Positions 35,396-48,001 of a stretch of DNA of 64,000 bases are shown piece after piece; position 1 is the stretch's first letter, and every line of letters begins with the position of its first letter. The notes beneath the pieces are model-generated. The model searched no databases. It was not told where the DNA came from and worked only from the letters and a program-made list of their open reading frames with translations. The DNA comes from Boswellia sacra (lineage: Eukaryota; Streptophyta; Magnoliopsida; Sapindales; Burseraceae): NCBI GenBank assembly GCA_013180625.2, contig SNVD02008806.1:285495-349494 (forward strand), written 5' to 3'. Position numbers and translations under genes: made by a program.

Positions 35396-38300
35396 CAGTG
35401 GGTTAAGAAAGATAAAACAGTTTGCCATGTTGCCTTTACTGCACTTAATCATGCATCTAATGACTTGTGATATTTTGACAGCAGTCGTTCCAGGCACATG
35501 ACTGGAAATAAATTGTTTCTAACAGATTTTAAAGCATGCAATGATGGAAATGTCACCTTTGGAGATGGAGCAACAAGTAAGATCATTGGTAAAGGGACTT
35601 TGAATGTCAAAGGCTACCTAATTTTAGAAATGTCATTTTAGTGGAAGACTTGAAAGCTAATCTTATAAGCATTAGTCAGATTTGTGATGAAAAGTATACT
35701 GTTAACATCACACAAAACAAAGGCATGGTCTTAGATAATTTTGGTAAATACATTCTGGAAGGTAATAGATCTTTGGATAATTGTTATCTAGTAGAAATTG
35801 CATTTCATGCTAAGATTTCAGATTTAGAATTGTGGCATCGAAAATTAGGACACTTAAATTACAAAGACTTGGTTAAATTAACTAAGTTAGGTACTATAAG
35901 AGGAGTTCCTAAACTTGATGACAAAATTGATAAAATTTGTGGACCATGTCAAATGGGAAAACAAATCAGAAGTTCACACAAATAAAATTCACATCTTACC
36001 ACTTATAAGATACTTGATTTGCTTCACATGGATCTTATAGGTCCTGTGCAAATTGAAAGCATTACATATAAGAGATATATATTTGTTTGTGTGGATGATT
36101 TCTCTAGATATACTTGGGTTGATTTCATCAAACAAAAATCTGACACTTTTGATGTTTTCAGGAACCTTTGTTTCAAGCTTGAAAAAGAGCAAAATAGGAA
36201 CATCGAAAGAATTGTGAGAATAAGAAGTGATCATGGCAAGGAGTTTGAAAATGTTAGCTATGTTGACTTTTGCAAATATCATGGAATTGATAATTAATTT
36301 TTAGCTCCTAAAACCCCTGAACAGAATGACATTGTGGAGAGGAAGAATAGAACTCTTCAAGAGATGGCAAGAGTGATGCTCAATAGCAAGACATTGACCA
36401 AGAGGCTATGGGCTGAAGCAATAAGCACTGCTTGCTATATTTTAAATAGAGTTTTTCTTAGACCTGGCACTAACCAGACACCTTATGAAATCTTGAAAGG
36501 AAGAAAATCAAATTTGAAATATTTTCATGTCTTTGGTTGCAGGTGTAACATCTTAAACGATAGAGAATTGTTAGGAAAATTGGATCCAAGGAGTGATGAA
36601 GGAGTCTTCGTGGGATATGCTCAAAACAGCAAAGCATTTCGAGTTTATAATCTGAGAACTGAGGCAGTCATGGAATCTGTAAACGTAGTATTTGATGACC
36701 TTGATGATTATACAAAGTACTCACAAGAGGAAAGCATAATCAGCTTTACAGAAGATGCAGAAAAATCAGATCCAGACAGCAATAAAAAGGAAGATGCTGT
36801 TATAAAAGAGGAAACAACGGCTGTTACACCCAACATAATAGTAACATCTGACAACTTAGATTTAAAAAAAATTCAATTCAGAATGATGATAACAGAAAAG
36901 ATCCAGCCACATGGATTCAAAAGGCACATCCAACAAGTTCTATCATTGAAATACCAGATGGTATGATGAAGACTTGGAGCAAGGTAAGAAACCAAGTAAG
37001 GTTTGCATGTTATGTTTCTTTAGTTGAGCCAAAAAATGTGAAAGAAGCTTTAAAAGAAGTGGTGTGGATTCAAGCTATGCAAGATGAACTTAATCAGTTT
37101 AAAAGGAATGAAGTATGGGAATTAGTTCTTAGACTAGAAAATACAAATGTCATAGGAACTAAATGGATGTTCAAAAATAAAACTGATGAAAGTGGTCAAG
37201 TAGTAAGGAATAAAGTTAGGCTAGTTGCACAAGGTTACACACAAGTTAAAGGCATAGACTTTGATGAGACCTTTGCACCTGTAGCTAGCTTGAGTCAGTC
37301 AGATTACTACTTGCAATTGCTTGTTTGCTTGATTTTAAGGTGTATCAAATGGATATTAAAAATGCATTTTTAAATGGCTACCTCAATGAAGAAGTTTTTG
37401 TTGAACAACCTAAGGGATTTGAAGATCCTAAACATCCTGATTTTGTGTACAAATTGCACAAAGCTTCGTATGGTTTGAAACAAGCTCCTAGAGCTTGGTA
37501 TGAAAGGTTGACAAATTTTTGGATCAACAGAGGTTATAAAAGAGGCAGCAATGATAAGACTTTGTTTATCAAACATGCATCTAACTATTTTATTGTTGCA
37601 CAAATATATGTTGATGACATTGTTTTCGGATCAACTAACAAAAGCAAAACTAATGAGTTTGTTATGATGCAGGAAGAGTTTGAGATGAGCATGGTAGAAG
37701 AATTAAATTTCTTTCTTGGATTGTAGGTTAAGCAAATGGATGATGGGATATTTAAATCTCAAACAAAATATGCCAAAAATCTTGTTAAGAAGTTTGGGCT
37801 TGAGAATGCAAAACCAATAAAAACTCCTATTAGTACTAATCTAAAACTTTCAAAAGATAATACAGGGAAAGAAGTTGATGCAAGCTTATATAGAAGAATT
37901 ATTGGCAGCCTATTTTACCTCACAGCAAGCAGACTACATTTGAGCTTTAGTGTAGGACTTTGTGCAAGGTTTCAAGCAAATCCCAAAGAATCACATCTTG
38001 CAGTAGCAAAGAGAATCATCAGGTATGTACATGGAAGATGTGATTATGGAATATGATTTTTTAAAGATACAAATGATTGTCTTGCAGGGTTCAGTGATGC
38101 AGATTGGGCAGAAAATGTAGATGATAGAAAAAGTACTTCAGGAGGTTGTTTTTATCTTGGTACTAACTTGGTTTTATGGCACAGCAAGAAGCAGAATTCG
38201 ATTTCTTTATCTACAGCTGAAGCCGAATACATAACAGCAGGGAGTTGTTATACACAACTATTGTGGATGAAGCAAATGTTGAGTGATTATGGTATTGAAC

Positions 38301-38552
38301 AGAAGCCTATTACTGTGTTTTGTGATAATACTAGTGCTATAAATATTTTCAAAAATCCTGTTCAGCATTCTAGAACAAAAAAATATTGATATTAGATACT
38401 ATTTTATAAGGGAACTAGTAGAATCTAAGGTGATACACATTGAGCACATCTCCACAGATAAACAATTGGCTGACTTATTCACTAAGGCATTGGAGACAAC
38501 AAGGTTTGAAAATCTATGGAAAGCCTTAGGTATCTGTCAGTTATATGAGTGA
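35396..38552 (+). pseudogene. pol of the Sirevirus element (protease, integrase, RT, RNase H), decayed
   Basis: The protease site reads DSSRSRHMTG, so the Gly after the catalytic Asp-Ser is lost, and stops at 35393 and 35468 bracket it. A frameshift near 35,608 leads to the integrase: H-H-C-C finger (LWHRKLGHLNYKDL ... GPCQMGK), HMDLIGP, RSDHGKEF and VERKNRTLQ. Stops lie at 35983 and 36295. Further frameshifts near 36,870, 37,300 and 38,385 and stops at 37724 and 38054 split the RT (GTKWMFKNK; core YVDD at 37607-37618) and the RNase H (FSDADWA, STAEAEY). The reading ends at TGA 38550-38552. The element cannot make its own enzymes. Confidence 0.9.
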
Positions 38553-39391
38553 ACACAGTATTCTGTTATGTTATTCATATCTGTAGTGTCATAAGTTTCC
38601 TTCTAAATTAGCATGTTTTGAGTTGTGATATAAAAATTGTGTTAATAATTAAATACTGGTTTAATAATAAAAATACAGAAAGGGCTACTAGTATACGATG
38701 TGTGAAAGCCATCCATTGAGAGTACCTTCATTGTATCTAAGAAATATGGCAAGGTCACCCACTCAAAAGGAAAAGGGTTACCTCTATACATGTGTGAAAT
38801 CTACTGTATTATTTAGCAAATTTAGATTGAGACTAACTTTTGTGTGTGTAAGAAGCATACTCAAGTTGTTCACTCAATATATTCAAAATAAGCTTTAATG
38901 TATGAATCACTCAAACCCAAAATTATTCATTTTAGAATGAGAAATATGATAATTCAGATATTACTGTTATGATATGGATAAATGTGTTCTGTTACATTTT
39001 TCATAACAATGTCCTATGTGCTTATCCTAAAAATTAAGTCACTTGTGTGTCCATGTGTCAAATTTTTGCCATGTCAGCATTGTTGAATTAAGAGGGAGAA
39101 GTATCAATGGCGGGAATCCTTTTTCTATTAGTATTCCTTATTTGAATTTAATTCAAATTTGAACTGAAGTGTTTTGAAGGGAGTTATTAAACAGTTTTTG
39201 GAAAGGAAAGTCATTAATTAGTTTGTTTGTTGAAAATAAAAAATTCCTCAAAAATCGATCTAGTATATATAACAAATAGTTGATGGGCTTCTCCTGTTCA
39301 TGTAATCCTTCATCAAATATTTCTTCCCTGTCTCGCATCTTGGCTCACTGTTTCTATTCTGAAAAATTTTTGCAGTTTAGAAACCCTAGCT

Positions 39392-41235
39392 ATGGCAACA
39401 TCAAACTCGACAGCCAGTGCTTCTTCTTCAAGCGGCTCCAGTCATGACATTAGTAACAGTAGCCAGTCACCTCCTATGCAACACAAACAGGCAACAAAAG
39501 CAGTCAATCCAACCATGAGCGAGGACGAACAAGTACTAGTGAAGAAGATCAAGGAAAAGATCAAGCCAAAATACAACAAATTCCTTATGGCTGCAATCAA
39601 ACAAAAATTTGACAAGATTACTTCACAGAGGAAGCTTCAGTTAGAAAGGCCTGTGAAACTCTCGGACTTCAACTCATATAGTGTTAGTGAGATGATTGAG
39701 TCCAATTACTGGACTCGAACGATATCAAACTTTCTTCCTCATGTTAAAACTTTGATTCAGGAATTCTATGCTAATATTTTAAGAACCATTGATGATCCTA
39801 AGAGTGTTCATTACCATAAGGTATACTGTAGGGGGAAGTTTGTGAAATTCTCCCCCAATGTCATAAACTCTTTTATGGACATTCCAATAAAGAGCATGCT
39901 TTCTTTAGATGAAGAATATAACATGGCCGAAATAGTCAAGGAAGTCACTGGTCGAACAGATATCGAATGGAAACCAAGAGATGGTCTTGATCAGAAATAT
40001 CTTAGGAAGAAATATCGAATGTTACACAAAATAGCCCAATTTAATTGATTTCCCTTTTCCTATCAAAATCAGGTTTGGGAAGATAGAATGAAACTCCTCT
40101 TTTGTTTAGGAACTAATAGGCCAGTAAATTTTGGACTGTTAGCATATGGAACAATTGTTCAAATTAGTTCCTATCACTCGGATTACTACCTGCTTGTGTT
40201 CCCCTGTTTAATACAAGGCCTACTTGCTCAAAACAACATTCCTGTGAGCTCTAGTGAACAAACTGAAGTTCTGTCTAAGTCCATTACCAAGGGATTCCTT
40301 TAACGATTGCATGATCAAACTGATCTGCCTGCACCTGAACCTAAACCCACAAGAGTAAGGAAAAATCAATTGACATTTGTTGAAGAAAAATTTGAATTGA
40401 TCAATTTTGCTTTGACAGATATTCTACAGGATTTAAAAGATATCAAACATAAGCAATCTGTGTTGGAAGCTCAGTTTCTCGGACAGCCTCAGTCCATAGC
40501 AACACACTTTGTGGCACCTGAACCTGAACCTATGATTCCAGAAACACCAGCTGATGATATACCAGAAGCCACTGAACCACAACCTGAGGGAACAGCTCTA
40601 ACTCCATCAAGTCCTGTTGCACAGCTTGCTATTAAGATAGACAGAACAGTAGCACAGAAGCCAAAAGAAAAATCCAACAAGGCTTCTATCAAGAGATATA
40701 ACAGAAAGGGAAAGAAGAAACTAAAAATGGTGAAGAAATCATCTGATCAGAAGAAATAGATACCAGACAAATCAGCTCCTACTTTGCAAGATGAATCTGA
40801 TTAAGATGTACCAACAAAAACAGATTTCGGAATGAAACAGCCTTCACCACTTGCTGAGAAAGAATCCCTGGATTTTCTGATCTTGTAGCAGCTGAAGAAG
40901 AACCCGACCCACCATCACCCCCTGCTCATGAGTCACCAGTTTCATCTTCCCAACCGCCTGCTCAAGCCACTGAAACAAGTGCAGAAAGAATTGAGAAGGA
41001 GATACGCATAGTAGTTGCTAAAGCTAATGCTGCCTCCTCGGATACAACTGAAGCTCCTCTAGCACCAGCTCCTTCTGCACCAACAGCACCAGTTGCAGCT
41101 CCAATAGAACAAGATCCATCTGATCAGCCAACCTCTACCCCTAAGCGCCGGGTTAAACATGTGGCTCATAAATCTGTCAAACGCCCTGGCAGCTCTGCCT
41201 CACCATCTATCAGAAAGTCTCCCAGACTTGGTTAG
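39392..41235 (+). pseudogene. Env-like ORF of the Sirevirus element, decayed
   Basis: The ATG at 39392 opens 218 residues: a Ser-rich start, a basic stretch (VKKIKEKIKPKYNKF) and a block ending at TGA 40046-40048. The same frame continues through 40088-40303 and 40307-40759 between stops. After a frameshift near 40,870 a Pro/Ala/Glu-rich stretch ends with basic RKSPRL and TAG at 41233. The position after pol and the Pro-rich C-terminal part fit the 'envelope-like' ORF of Sireviruses. No clear transmembrane segment was identified, so a true envelope role is not shown. Confidence 0.7.
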
Positions 41236-41254
41236 ACTTTGGCCACTTATGCTG

Positions 41255-41480
41255 AAATCAAGGGGGAGAAGCTCACATCAAGGGGGAGAATTTAACTTGG
41301 CAACTTGGCTTGGCTGGCTTTCTATTTGCTCCGAACTACTTAAAGTTTATTCTGTTTGTTCTGAACTACTTTCATTTGCTGTCATTTTTTTTTATCTTAT
41401 TCTCTCTGCTTACTAATTTTGTTTTTGTGTTACTTGTTTCTCAAAAGGAATAAGTAAGAAGTGAGGGGGAGAATTACTTA
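41255..41480 (+). promoter_or_regulatory. Multiple polypurine-tract motifs
   Basis: AAGGGGGAGAA occurs at about 41,262 and again at about 41,282, with GAGGGGGAGAAT at about 41,463 and a similar GAGGGAGAAG at about 39,092. The tract next to the 3' LTR is AAAAAGGAGGAGAT at about 41,826-41,839. Repeated polypurine tracts of this form are a published mark of Sireviruses. Confidence 0.75.
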
Positions 41481-41839
41481 TCTTTTATATGTTGTGTGCA
41501 CTTGAATGGTTTGCTGCATTACTACATTATGATAAGCTGCATTAGTAAATTAACTGAATGTTGTAGATGATTTCGCGTGCAGCTGTGTTTAAATATTTTC
41601 ATTTGTCCTGCGGACTTTGAGTGTACTAGTGAAACTTTACTTAGTACTCTGTTTAGTCATATATCTTACGACAGTGTGCTATTATGTGAGTTACAACAGT
41701 TTTTTCTGATTATTTCTTTGCATGAGATATTTGTTGGTCTTATGATTCATGATATCTTTCAATGATACATAACTGATCATGTGTTGTTCTTAGAAACAGT
41801 TAAAGTACTTTCATCTCAAGTTGCCAAAAAGGAGGAGAT

Positions 41840-42741
41840 TGTTGGTGTTAACGTGTTAACATAAAACATGTGACATGCACATGTTCAAATTTTGGTTAAC
41901 TTGTGATAAAAGTAAGAAAAATATTTTTGATTCATATTTTACTGTTTTTAGATAATTATTATAGGAAGTATTTTGATTCACAATAAATATATCTCTTGAT
42001 CAGGATAATATTTCTTTTATCCTAATCAAAATAGGAAGATAGTTAATAGATCTTTTTTACTTTAGGAGATTAACTATAAAACATTTCTTATTTTGTTTTA
42101 TCCTAATCCTAATGTGATCTTGATTAAGATCCTTTCAGTACTTTTAGGAAGATTGTATCAAGACCTCTCAATATATATTGATGTATGAAAAAGTCGGCAG
42201 CAAGCATTGAAAAAAAGAGAGTCTTTTGCGCAAGAGAGCTTCTTGATCATGGTGTTCCATGACTTTGTAAGAGACAAGCTTTGACGCAAAGGAATGTCTT
42301 TATATCTTTGATTCATTGAGTCTTTGTTTTCATGTATAAGAGTTAAAATCGTACACGAGTTATTGATCAAGTCTGAGTGAGCTAGTAGACACTTAGGGAA
42401 ACTCGAGGGTTGAGTGTTTATGTAATTCTGTATTAGACATCGGGTGTTATGTATAACTTAACAGTTCTGTTAAGTTATCTGTGACAGAGAGTGAACAGTG
42501 TCACTAGTGTTTAGGATCTTTGCGAAGATCTTGTTGTCAAAGATTAGGTCTGTGTATGAGGGTGAGTCAGCACTGTAAAAGGTCTTAAAGATTGTACAAA
42601 CAAGAACATAGTGAATTGCAGCTCTATAGCTGTCCGTGGACGTAGGTTTTTATAACCGAGCCACGTAAAAATCCTCCTGTGTTGAATTACATTATAGTTG
42701 ACTGTGTTGTTATTTGTAACTACATACCTCTAGAACTTTCA
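41840..42741 (+). repeat. 3' LTR of the Sirevirus element
   Basis: A 902-bp LTR, TG...CA, with no MITE. It shows the undisturbed target site (GAGCCACGTAAAAATCC) of the hAT insertion found in the 5' LTR. Confidence 0.94.
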
Positions 42742-42825
42742 AGCAACAAATTCTTGATTGCATTCTCATTCATCGAAGAGTTGTGTTATGAGCAAGCAAA
42801 CATGACTTTTAAGGTTTTGACTTTG

Positions 42826-44200
42826 TGTTGTGAGTTTCAAGCTTTTCGTGGAAGCGTTCAATCCGATATATTGATAAAATTATGATGAAACTACAAGCAA
42901 GAAAACAAACAAGAGAATAAAGAAGATAGGAACACCAGATTTATAGTGGTTCGGCCAATCAAGCCTACGTCTACTTTGGAGATCTTAACAGCAGTTTTAT
43001 TCTAATTAACAATAAAAAAGAATTACAAGAATATCAGTAGCAATAACAAGGACTTAACCTTCCTACTAGCCCCTTCTTTGATTCCAAACTTTCCTTCTTT
43101 GTTCCAGTTGTTGCTCTCTACTAGCCCTTCAGGGCATTACGTGCATTTGATTTGGTCCAAGTCCAAGCCATGCTTGAACCTATGAGCTGTCATACCAAAT
43201 CTTCCCAACACTTTTTTTTTCTCATAAATCTCTTTGTGTTCTTAATTTATTCCACTAATATTTAGACCACGAACCAATTTACTTGCCAAAGGCTCCACCT
43301 TAAGCTCAAATCGCTCTTTTCCTTTACTAGCACCAGCTTTGCTATTAAATCATTCAATCTCGAATTTTGTTGTAGCCATCTCAAATTCTAGAACCAAAAC
43401 TCTGATACAAATTTGTTATGAGTTTTGGGCTTTTCACAAAAGTATTCAATATGAGATATTGACAAAATTATGATGAAACTATAAGCAAGAAAATAAACAA
43501 GAGAATAAAGAAGATAGGAACACCAGATTTATAGTGGTTCGGCCAATTAAGCCTACATCTATTTTAGAGATCTCAACAGCAGCTTTATCCCAATCAACAA
43601 TAAAAGAGAATTACAAGAATATCAGCAACAATAACAATGATTTAACCTTACAGCCTTTCTATGCATATATACCAAGATAATTGCCAATCTTTGATATATG
43701 CTTCCGAGGAAAGACTAATAGAGAAGAACTGCTATGGGTCCTCAATATATACTCATAGTTAATAATTCCAAACCGCAGTTTCCATGATCACGATCTTGCT
43801 TACGATTAATGACTCCAATCGTAGCTTCCCAGGTCACCCAAACGTTATTGTCCTTGCAGTCTCCCAAGACTCCTAAAACGTTTATCACCATATTCTTTCT
43901 CACACAACCTGTATTGTGTTGTGTGTATCTTTTTTTTTCACTCATACATACAAGGCTTTATATAGTGCTAAGAGTTTCTTTCCTAGTCTAACCATAATTT
44001 CTAGACTAAAAATATAACCAAAACTCTTCATATTTCAGTTTCCTTGTTCAATTATGAATAACCTAGATTATCCTAATCAAAAGAAATTACAATTAAATTC
44101 AACTTCCTAGTTTGATACAAATTCCAATTTGTTTTAATTCTAATATAGGAACAAATTCTATATTACCTAATATTCTAACAAGACAAAAACACACATAACA
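42826..44200 (-). mobile_element. Internally deleted copia-type element in the macro-domain gene
   Basis: A perfect duplication CTTTG (42821-42825 and 44201-44205) frames a TG...CA unit. On the minus strand the 5' LTR is 44200-43414. A primer-binding-like TTTGTATCAGAG follows at 43411-43400, then a short gag start (ATG at 43379, MATTKFEIE). About 236 bp of 3' LTR (about 43,061-42,826) closes the unit. The shared LTR part includes ACACCAGATTTATAGTGG at about 42,932 and 43,521. Nearly all internal sequence and two thirds of the 3' LTR are missing. Confidence 0.85.
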
Positions 44201-44286
44201 CTTTGTCTTTTAAAAAAGAATCAAAAGATAACGCTATCAAGATCAAAAAAGGGGACATCACTCAGTGGTTCGTTGATGGCTCTTGT

Positions 44287-45070
44287 CTTGCTAGAGTAGA
44301 TGTTTGTTATGTATGATATCCTTTTGACTTTGAGTTTGCATAGAAATTACCATTCTTTGTTCTCATAAAGTGAACTTTGACTTTGGAAACGACTGAATTT
44401 TATGTATTCTATATGGGTTTAAAACAGCTAATGAATTCGTTTTATATAGAATTGAGCCATTGAGGGCATATGGGTGATGCAATTGAAGACTCTCTAGCTG
44501 AATGTTAATGTATACTTTTAGCAATTGAAAGTCTAGGCTTCCTTAATACATAATTATGTAGAAGTTAGACACGATATAGAATGCAGCAACCCAATTAGCA
44601 GAATGTGTTTCTTATGCGCAACTTGAGCGATTAGTCTATTCTAGTGGTGGAGTCCTTATTATGGTGTATTGGAAGCTTAAATATTAAAGTTAAATCCACA
44701 CCTGTAAACTTATAGGTTAGATGAAGTAGTTTTTTAACATGGTATTTAAATCAAGAATCAAGATAATCAAGGAGTCGCGTGTTCAAATCACCCAATGTCA
44801 TTTTTTTATAAAATATATTTAGTTTGGGTTTGCAAATGCATATGAGGCTCTTGCGTATGAAGGAGCAGATTGACATAGTGAAGGTTTGAAATGTGGCGAT
44901 TAATATTTTGGACTCCGAAAAACAGGCAATCCAGTCGTGTTTGCTAGTTCAAGTGTTAGTTTGAGTTTTCAATGATGGGTTCATATTGTATGGTGGACTT
45001 GTAACTACAATGTGGACCAATATCCACTTGATTGCATGGTTAGAATTGGAAAGTGCTGTTGCCTGAAATG
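44287..45070. other. Unidentified insert inside the macro-domain pseudogene
   Basis: Separates the GDITQWFVDG part of exon 1 from the following loop exon. No LTR, TIR or long ORF is seen. A box-B-like GTGTTCAAATCACCC at about 44,779-44,793 hints at a tRNA-derived or common plant repeat, but no box A or full structure was found. It may be an insertion or an unusual intron lacking a clear GT donor. Confidence 0.35.
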
Positions 45071-47176
45071 GATGATCGGTTACTGCACCGAAAAAGGAAC
45101 GCTTGTACATGGTGGCGCTGATGGAGGTACTTCACCTATAATTTTTACTGTTATTTTCTCAGTGTAAATGTTTTTTTGTACAAACATGTAATAAATTTAG
45201 ATGGCTTTTTGTTAGCCATACACAGCGCTGCAGGATGTGAATTCCAAAATGCTTGTTATGAAATTCCAGAAGTCCGACCTGGAGTCCGCTGTCCTACTGG
45301 AGAAGCAAGAATTACCCCGTAGGTTATTCTGGCTTAACTTCTTACATCTTTCGTTTCAATAGCTTGCATAACTAGCATTAACATGTTGAGACTATGCAGA
45401 GGCTTTCAATTGCCGGTATCTCATGTGATTCACATTGTTGGCCCTATCTATTCTGGTGATGATAACCCTGAAGCCTCCCTGAGAAGTGCAATCAAGTATG
45501 TTTAGTGCTTACTGAACAATGTCCGTACTGGTTTAATTTACTCATATCGATTTCCTTTTTACACGAAATTTATCACAGGAACTGCTTAAGTTTGGCCAAA
45601 AAGAACAAAATTCAGTACATTGCTTTTCCTGCCATATCATGTGGTCAATTTGGGTAAGTTAACTCCCAACATGAAGGAAACATTTCTAGTTTTGTATATT
45701 TTCTTCTTTAAATACCTCTAGACCCTGCATCTGTATGTTCAGGAAAAGAATTTAAAGAATTATTGATTGCATGCACTCCGTCATTGAAAATATGTTAAGA
45801 ACTTGACTTCCTAGGTGGTGTTGGCTGCATTAAAGGATGAAGATGATTCAATTGTAGAAAGTCTTTTATATTTATGATGCTGGCTGACTTGTGCAAAATG
45901 CTGGCCTCCCATAGGTCCAAACTTGTTCTAGAAAGTAAAAGATAATACCGTAATTTATTTTATTTTAATCCATTTGTCAGCCCCTTTTAAGTTGGAGATG
46001 ACGACTTGAAATCAATCTCGATTAGATTATAAATTCTGAATATACTTATTTGGTGTATAAAATGTGACTAACAAGTTCATTGTTTTCCCTGTTCTTTTGA
46101 ATAATGTTTTAGTTATCCTCACGAGGAAGCTGCCACAATAGCTATATCTACAGTTAAAGAAATTGGAAATGACATTAAAGAGGTACCATTCATTAGTATT
46201 TTGCTTCTTGATATGCAAGTTCTAAATTGCTGCAGTTTTAATTGATCTCCAGCAATTTTAAATCAACAGATTCATTTTCCTCTCTTATCTTATTTGTCAC
46301 TCTTTTCTGGTCAAAGGGCTAATTATGGATGTCATTTTCCACCTCAGTTGCTACTTCAATATACCCTCTCAAATCTTTCCCCTTAATACGCTGGTAGAAA
46401 GTCCTCTAGTTTGCAAATATTCAGATAACAGTGGATTTTTGTGTTCTAGCTGAAATAATAATATCAGTTTGCTGCCGAGCCCTTCTTCTGTTGTGAGAGG
46501 TGGCCTGATTAAGGCCATTCTCCGAAGCACTTAACAGTTGATTTTTAGTCTTAGTCTCTCTAAAACTTACACGCTAATCACTTGTAATGCCCAGGATACG
46601 AAACTCCTTAGGCCTGCAGATGGAGGCTAAAGTGGACAATTTGAGGTTAGCATACTAAGATTCAGCATTGCGTGATTAGATTGGATCATTGTGCTCTATG
46701 TGTAGAACTCATTCTCAATTAGTACTTCCGGACGATGCTGAAAGCAAAGCCATCCTGAGTAGAACCAAAACGTGCTAATATCATAAAATGTGATAGCAGG
46801 TTTTTGCAATCCGATTTTGCCTCCTTAAGAAAACAGAGTTGGAATGGCTCATGCTTCCATGCACCAGGTGCATGGTACGAACCCATTTGCAATTTATGAA
46901 AAAGTGGGGCAAATGAATATAAAAGTAGCAAACAATGGGTATCCTATTTTTTCTGCTCATTTTCCGCACATTTTTTTTTTTCAAATAAAAGTGGATGCAT
47001 TGCATGCATGCAGCATGTTGTAGCTAAAGCCGTTGGATATAATTCCCAATCAGACCTTTAAAGTTCTTTGGAAACTTACTGGCGCTTACATTGGTTGCTC
47101 TCTGCAGGTGAACTTTGTTCTGTTTACTGATGATATCTATGGTGTTTGGTTGAACGAGGCAAACGAATTGCTCTAA

Positions 47177-47978
47177 GCATAGTCTACAATAGCGACAATA
47201 AGTTGTAAAATCTTCCGTTTAAGTAAAAGGACCCCAAGAATCGGTTTAGTTCAAGCAGGTATATCCATCAGCATATCTATATATCCACTGATCTCTCTGG
47301 CTTCTGCTACCTAACCTTTTTAGCTATTAATTCCCTTGTTGATTAGCACTACAAAAGAATGAAAAAGCTGATGGAAAACTTTTTAAAATCAAGCAAGACC
47401 TCAAAATTATTGTTTTGGTTGTTAAAATGACGTTTCTTATAAGGCAAAAATACCAAATGGGTGTTTTGTTACTAGAATTTTATTGGATTTTTTATTTTTC
47501 ACAATGCAACGCTTGTGAAATATTGTATATAAGATGATATTTGGTAGGTGCCTTCTGCAAGTAGAGCCTAGAAAGTATAGAAATTGAACTTGTGAAAATA
47601 GGTATCTTATTAAAAATTTTCAATTGTCGATTCAATACGTTTAATAATAAATTACGAGGTAATATGGTATAACATAACATGGCATGATTTCACATGATAT
47701 TGTCTGGCATAATCTAATTGCAATCTAACTATCTAGATATTTATCACAAATTAGAGGATATTAAAGTCTATTATAGTCCTATCACTAATGAGTCTGGTTA
47801 CTTTTGTCTTGAAGTCATTTTTCATGACCCAAATGATTTTTAGATATAAAGAAATTGAAAATTCTATCAAAACTGAAAAAATCTGAGGTCATTCATATTT
47901 AGATCTTTGAAAGGCTTTCTCAACTTTCCTAAAAATCATAAATTTAACTTCTCTCTTCTTTTTTCCTTGAAAAAAAAA
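47177..47978. other. Spacer between the macro pseudogene and the RLP start
   Basis: 3' flank of the macro-domain pseudogene and presumed promoter region of the receptor-like protein gene that starts at 47979. AT-rich, no supportable ORF. Confidence 0.4.
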
Positions 47979-48001
47979 ATGAGGGAATTTCAGTGGCAAT
48001 G
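47979..48001 (+). pseudogene. First eight codons of an LRR receptor-like protein gene
   Basis: ATG at 47979 reads MREFQWQ plus two bases of the next codon, and is then cut by the chromovirus at its target duplication CAATG. Removing the element joins this to the reading at 56865, giving a hydrophobic signal-peptide core (VHCLIFFLNLLVIW). The call rests on that join and on the LRR N-terminal cap found downstream. Confidence 0.75.

Larger units (their letters stand above)
31812..42741 (+). mobile_element. Ty1/copia retrotransposon, Sirevirus-type, with env-like ORF
   Basis: The LTRs begin TGTTGGTGTTAACG and end CTTTCA, with a perfect target duplication AGCAA (31807-31811 and 42742-42746). The primer-binding site TGGTATCAGAGC lies at 33602-33613, the initiator-Met type common in copia elements. 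The order gag, protease, integrase, RT, RNase H is copia. A long Gag with coiled coil and two zinc-knuckle positions, an extra env-like ORF after pol, and several AAGGGGGAGAA motifs near the 3' end are typical of Sireviruses (SIRE1/Maximus group). All ORFs carry stops or frameshifts. The 10.9-kb length includes an 883-bp MITE in the 5' LTR. Confidence 0.95.
42802..47176 (+). pseudogene. Macro-domain protein gene (At2g40600-like), disrupted at its 5' end
   Basis: Exon 1 starts at ATG 42802, is cut at 42825 by a copia element, and resumes at 44206-44286. Skipping the insert and one copy of CTTTG keeps the frame (MTFKVLTL then SFKKESKD ... KGDITQWFVDG). About 0.78 kb of foreign sequence follows. 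Reading resumes near 45,071-45,126 with a damaged ADP-ribose-binding loop: the NAAN-type motif and part of the Gly-rich loop are not intact, though GGADG survives. Five further exons have good GT-AG sites and consistent phase: 45216-45318, 45400-45495, 45579-45653, 46113-46182 and 47108-47176. They show EVRPGVRCPTGEARITP, SHVIHIVGPIYSG, IQYIAFPAISCGQFGYP, FVLFTDD and a TAA. Macro domains bind or remove ADP-ribose. Here the 5' half is lost, so it is probably non-functional. Confidence 0.88.

Noticed and set aside
44755..44800. tRNA or SINE head from GTGTTCAAATCACCC
   Set aside because: Only a box-B-like word is present. There is no box A at the right distance, no cloverleaf and no poly-A tail.
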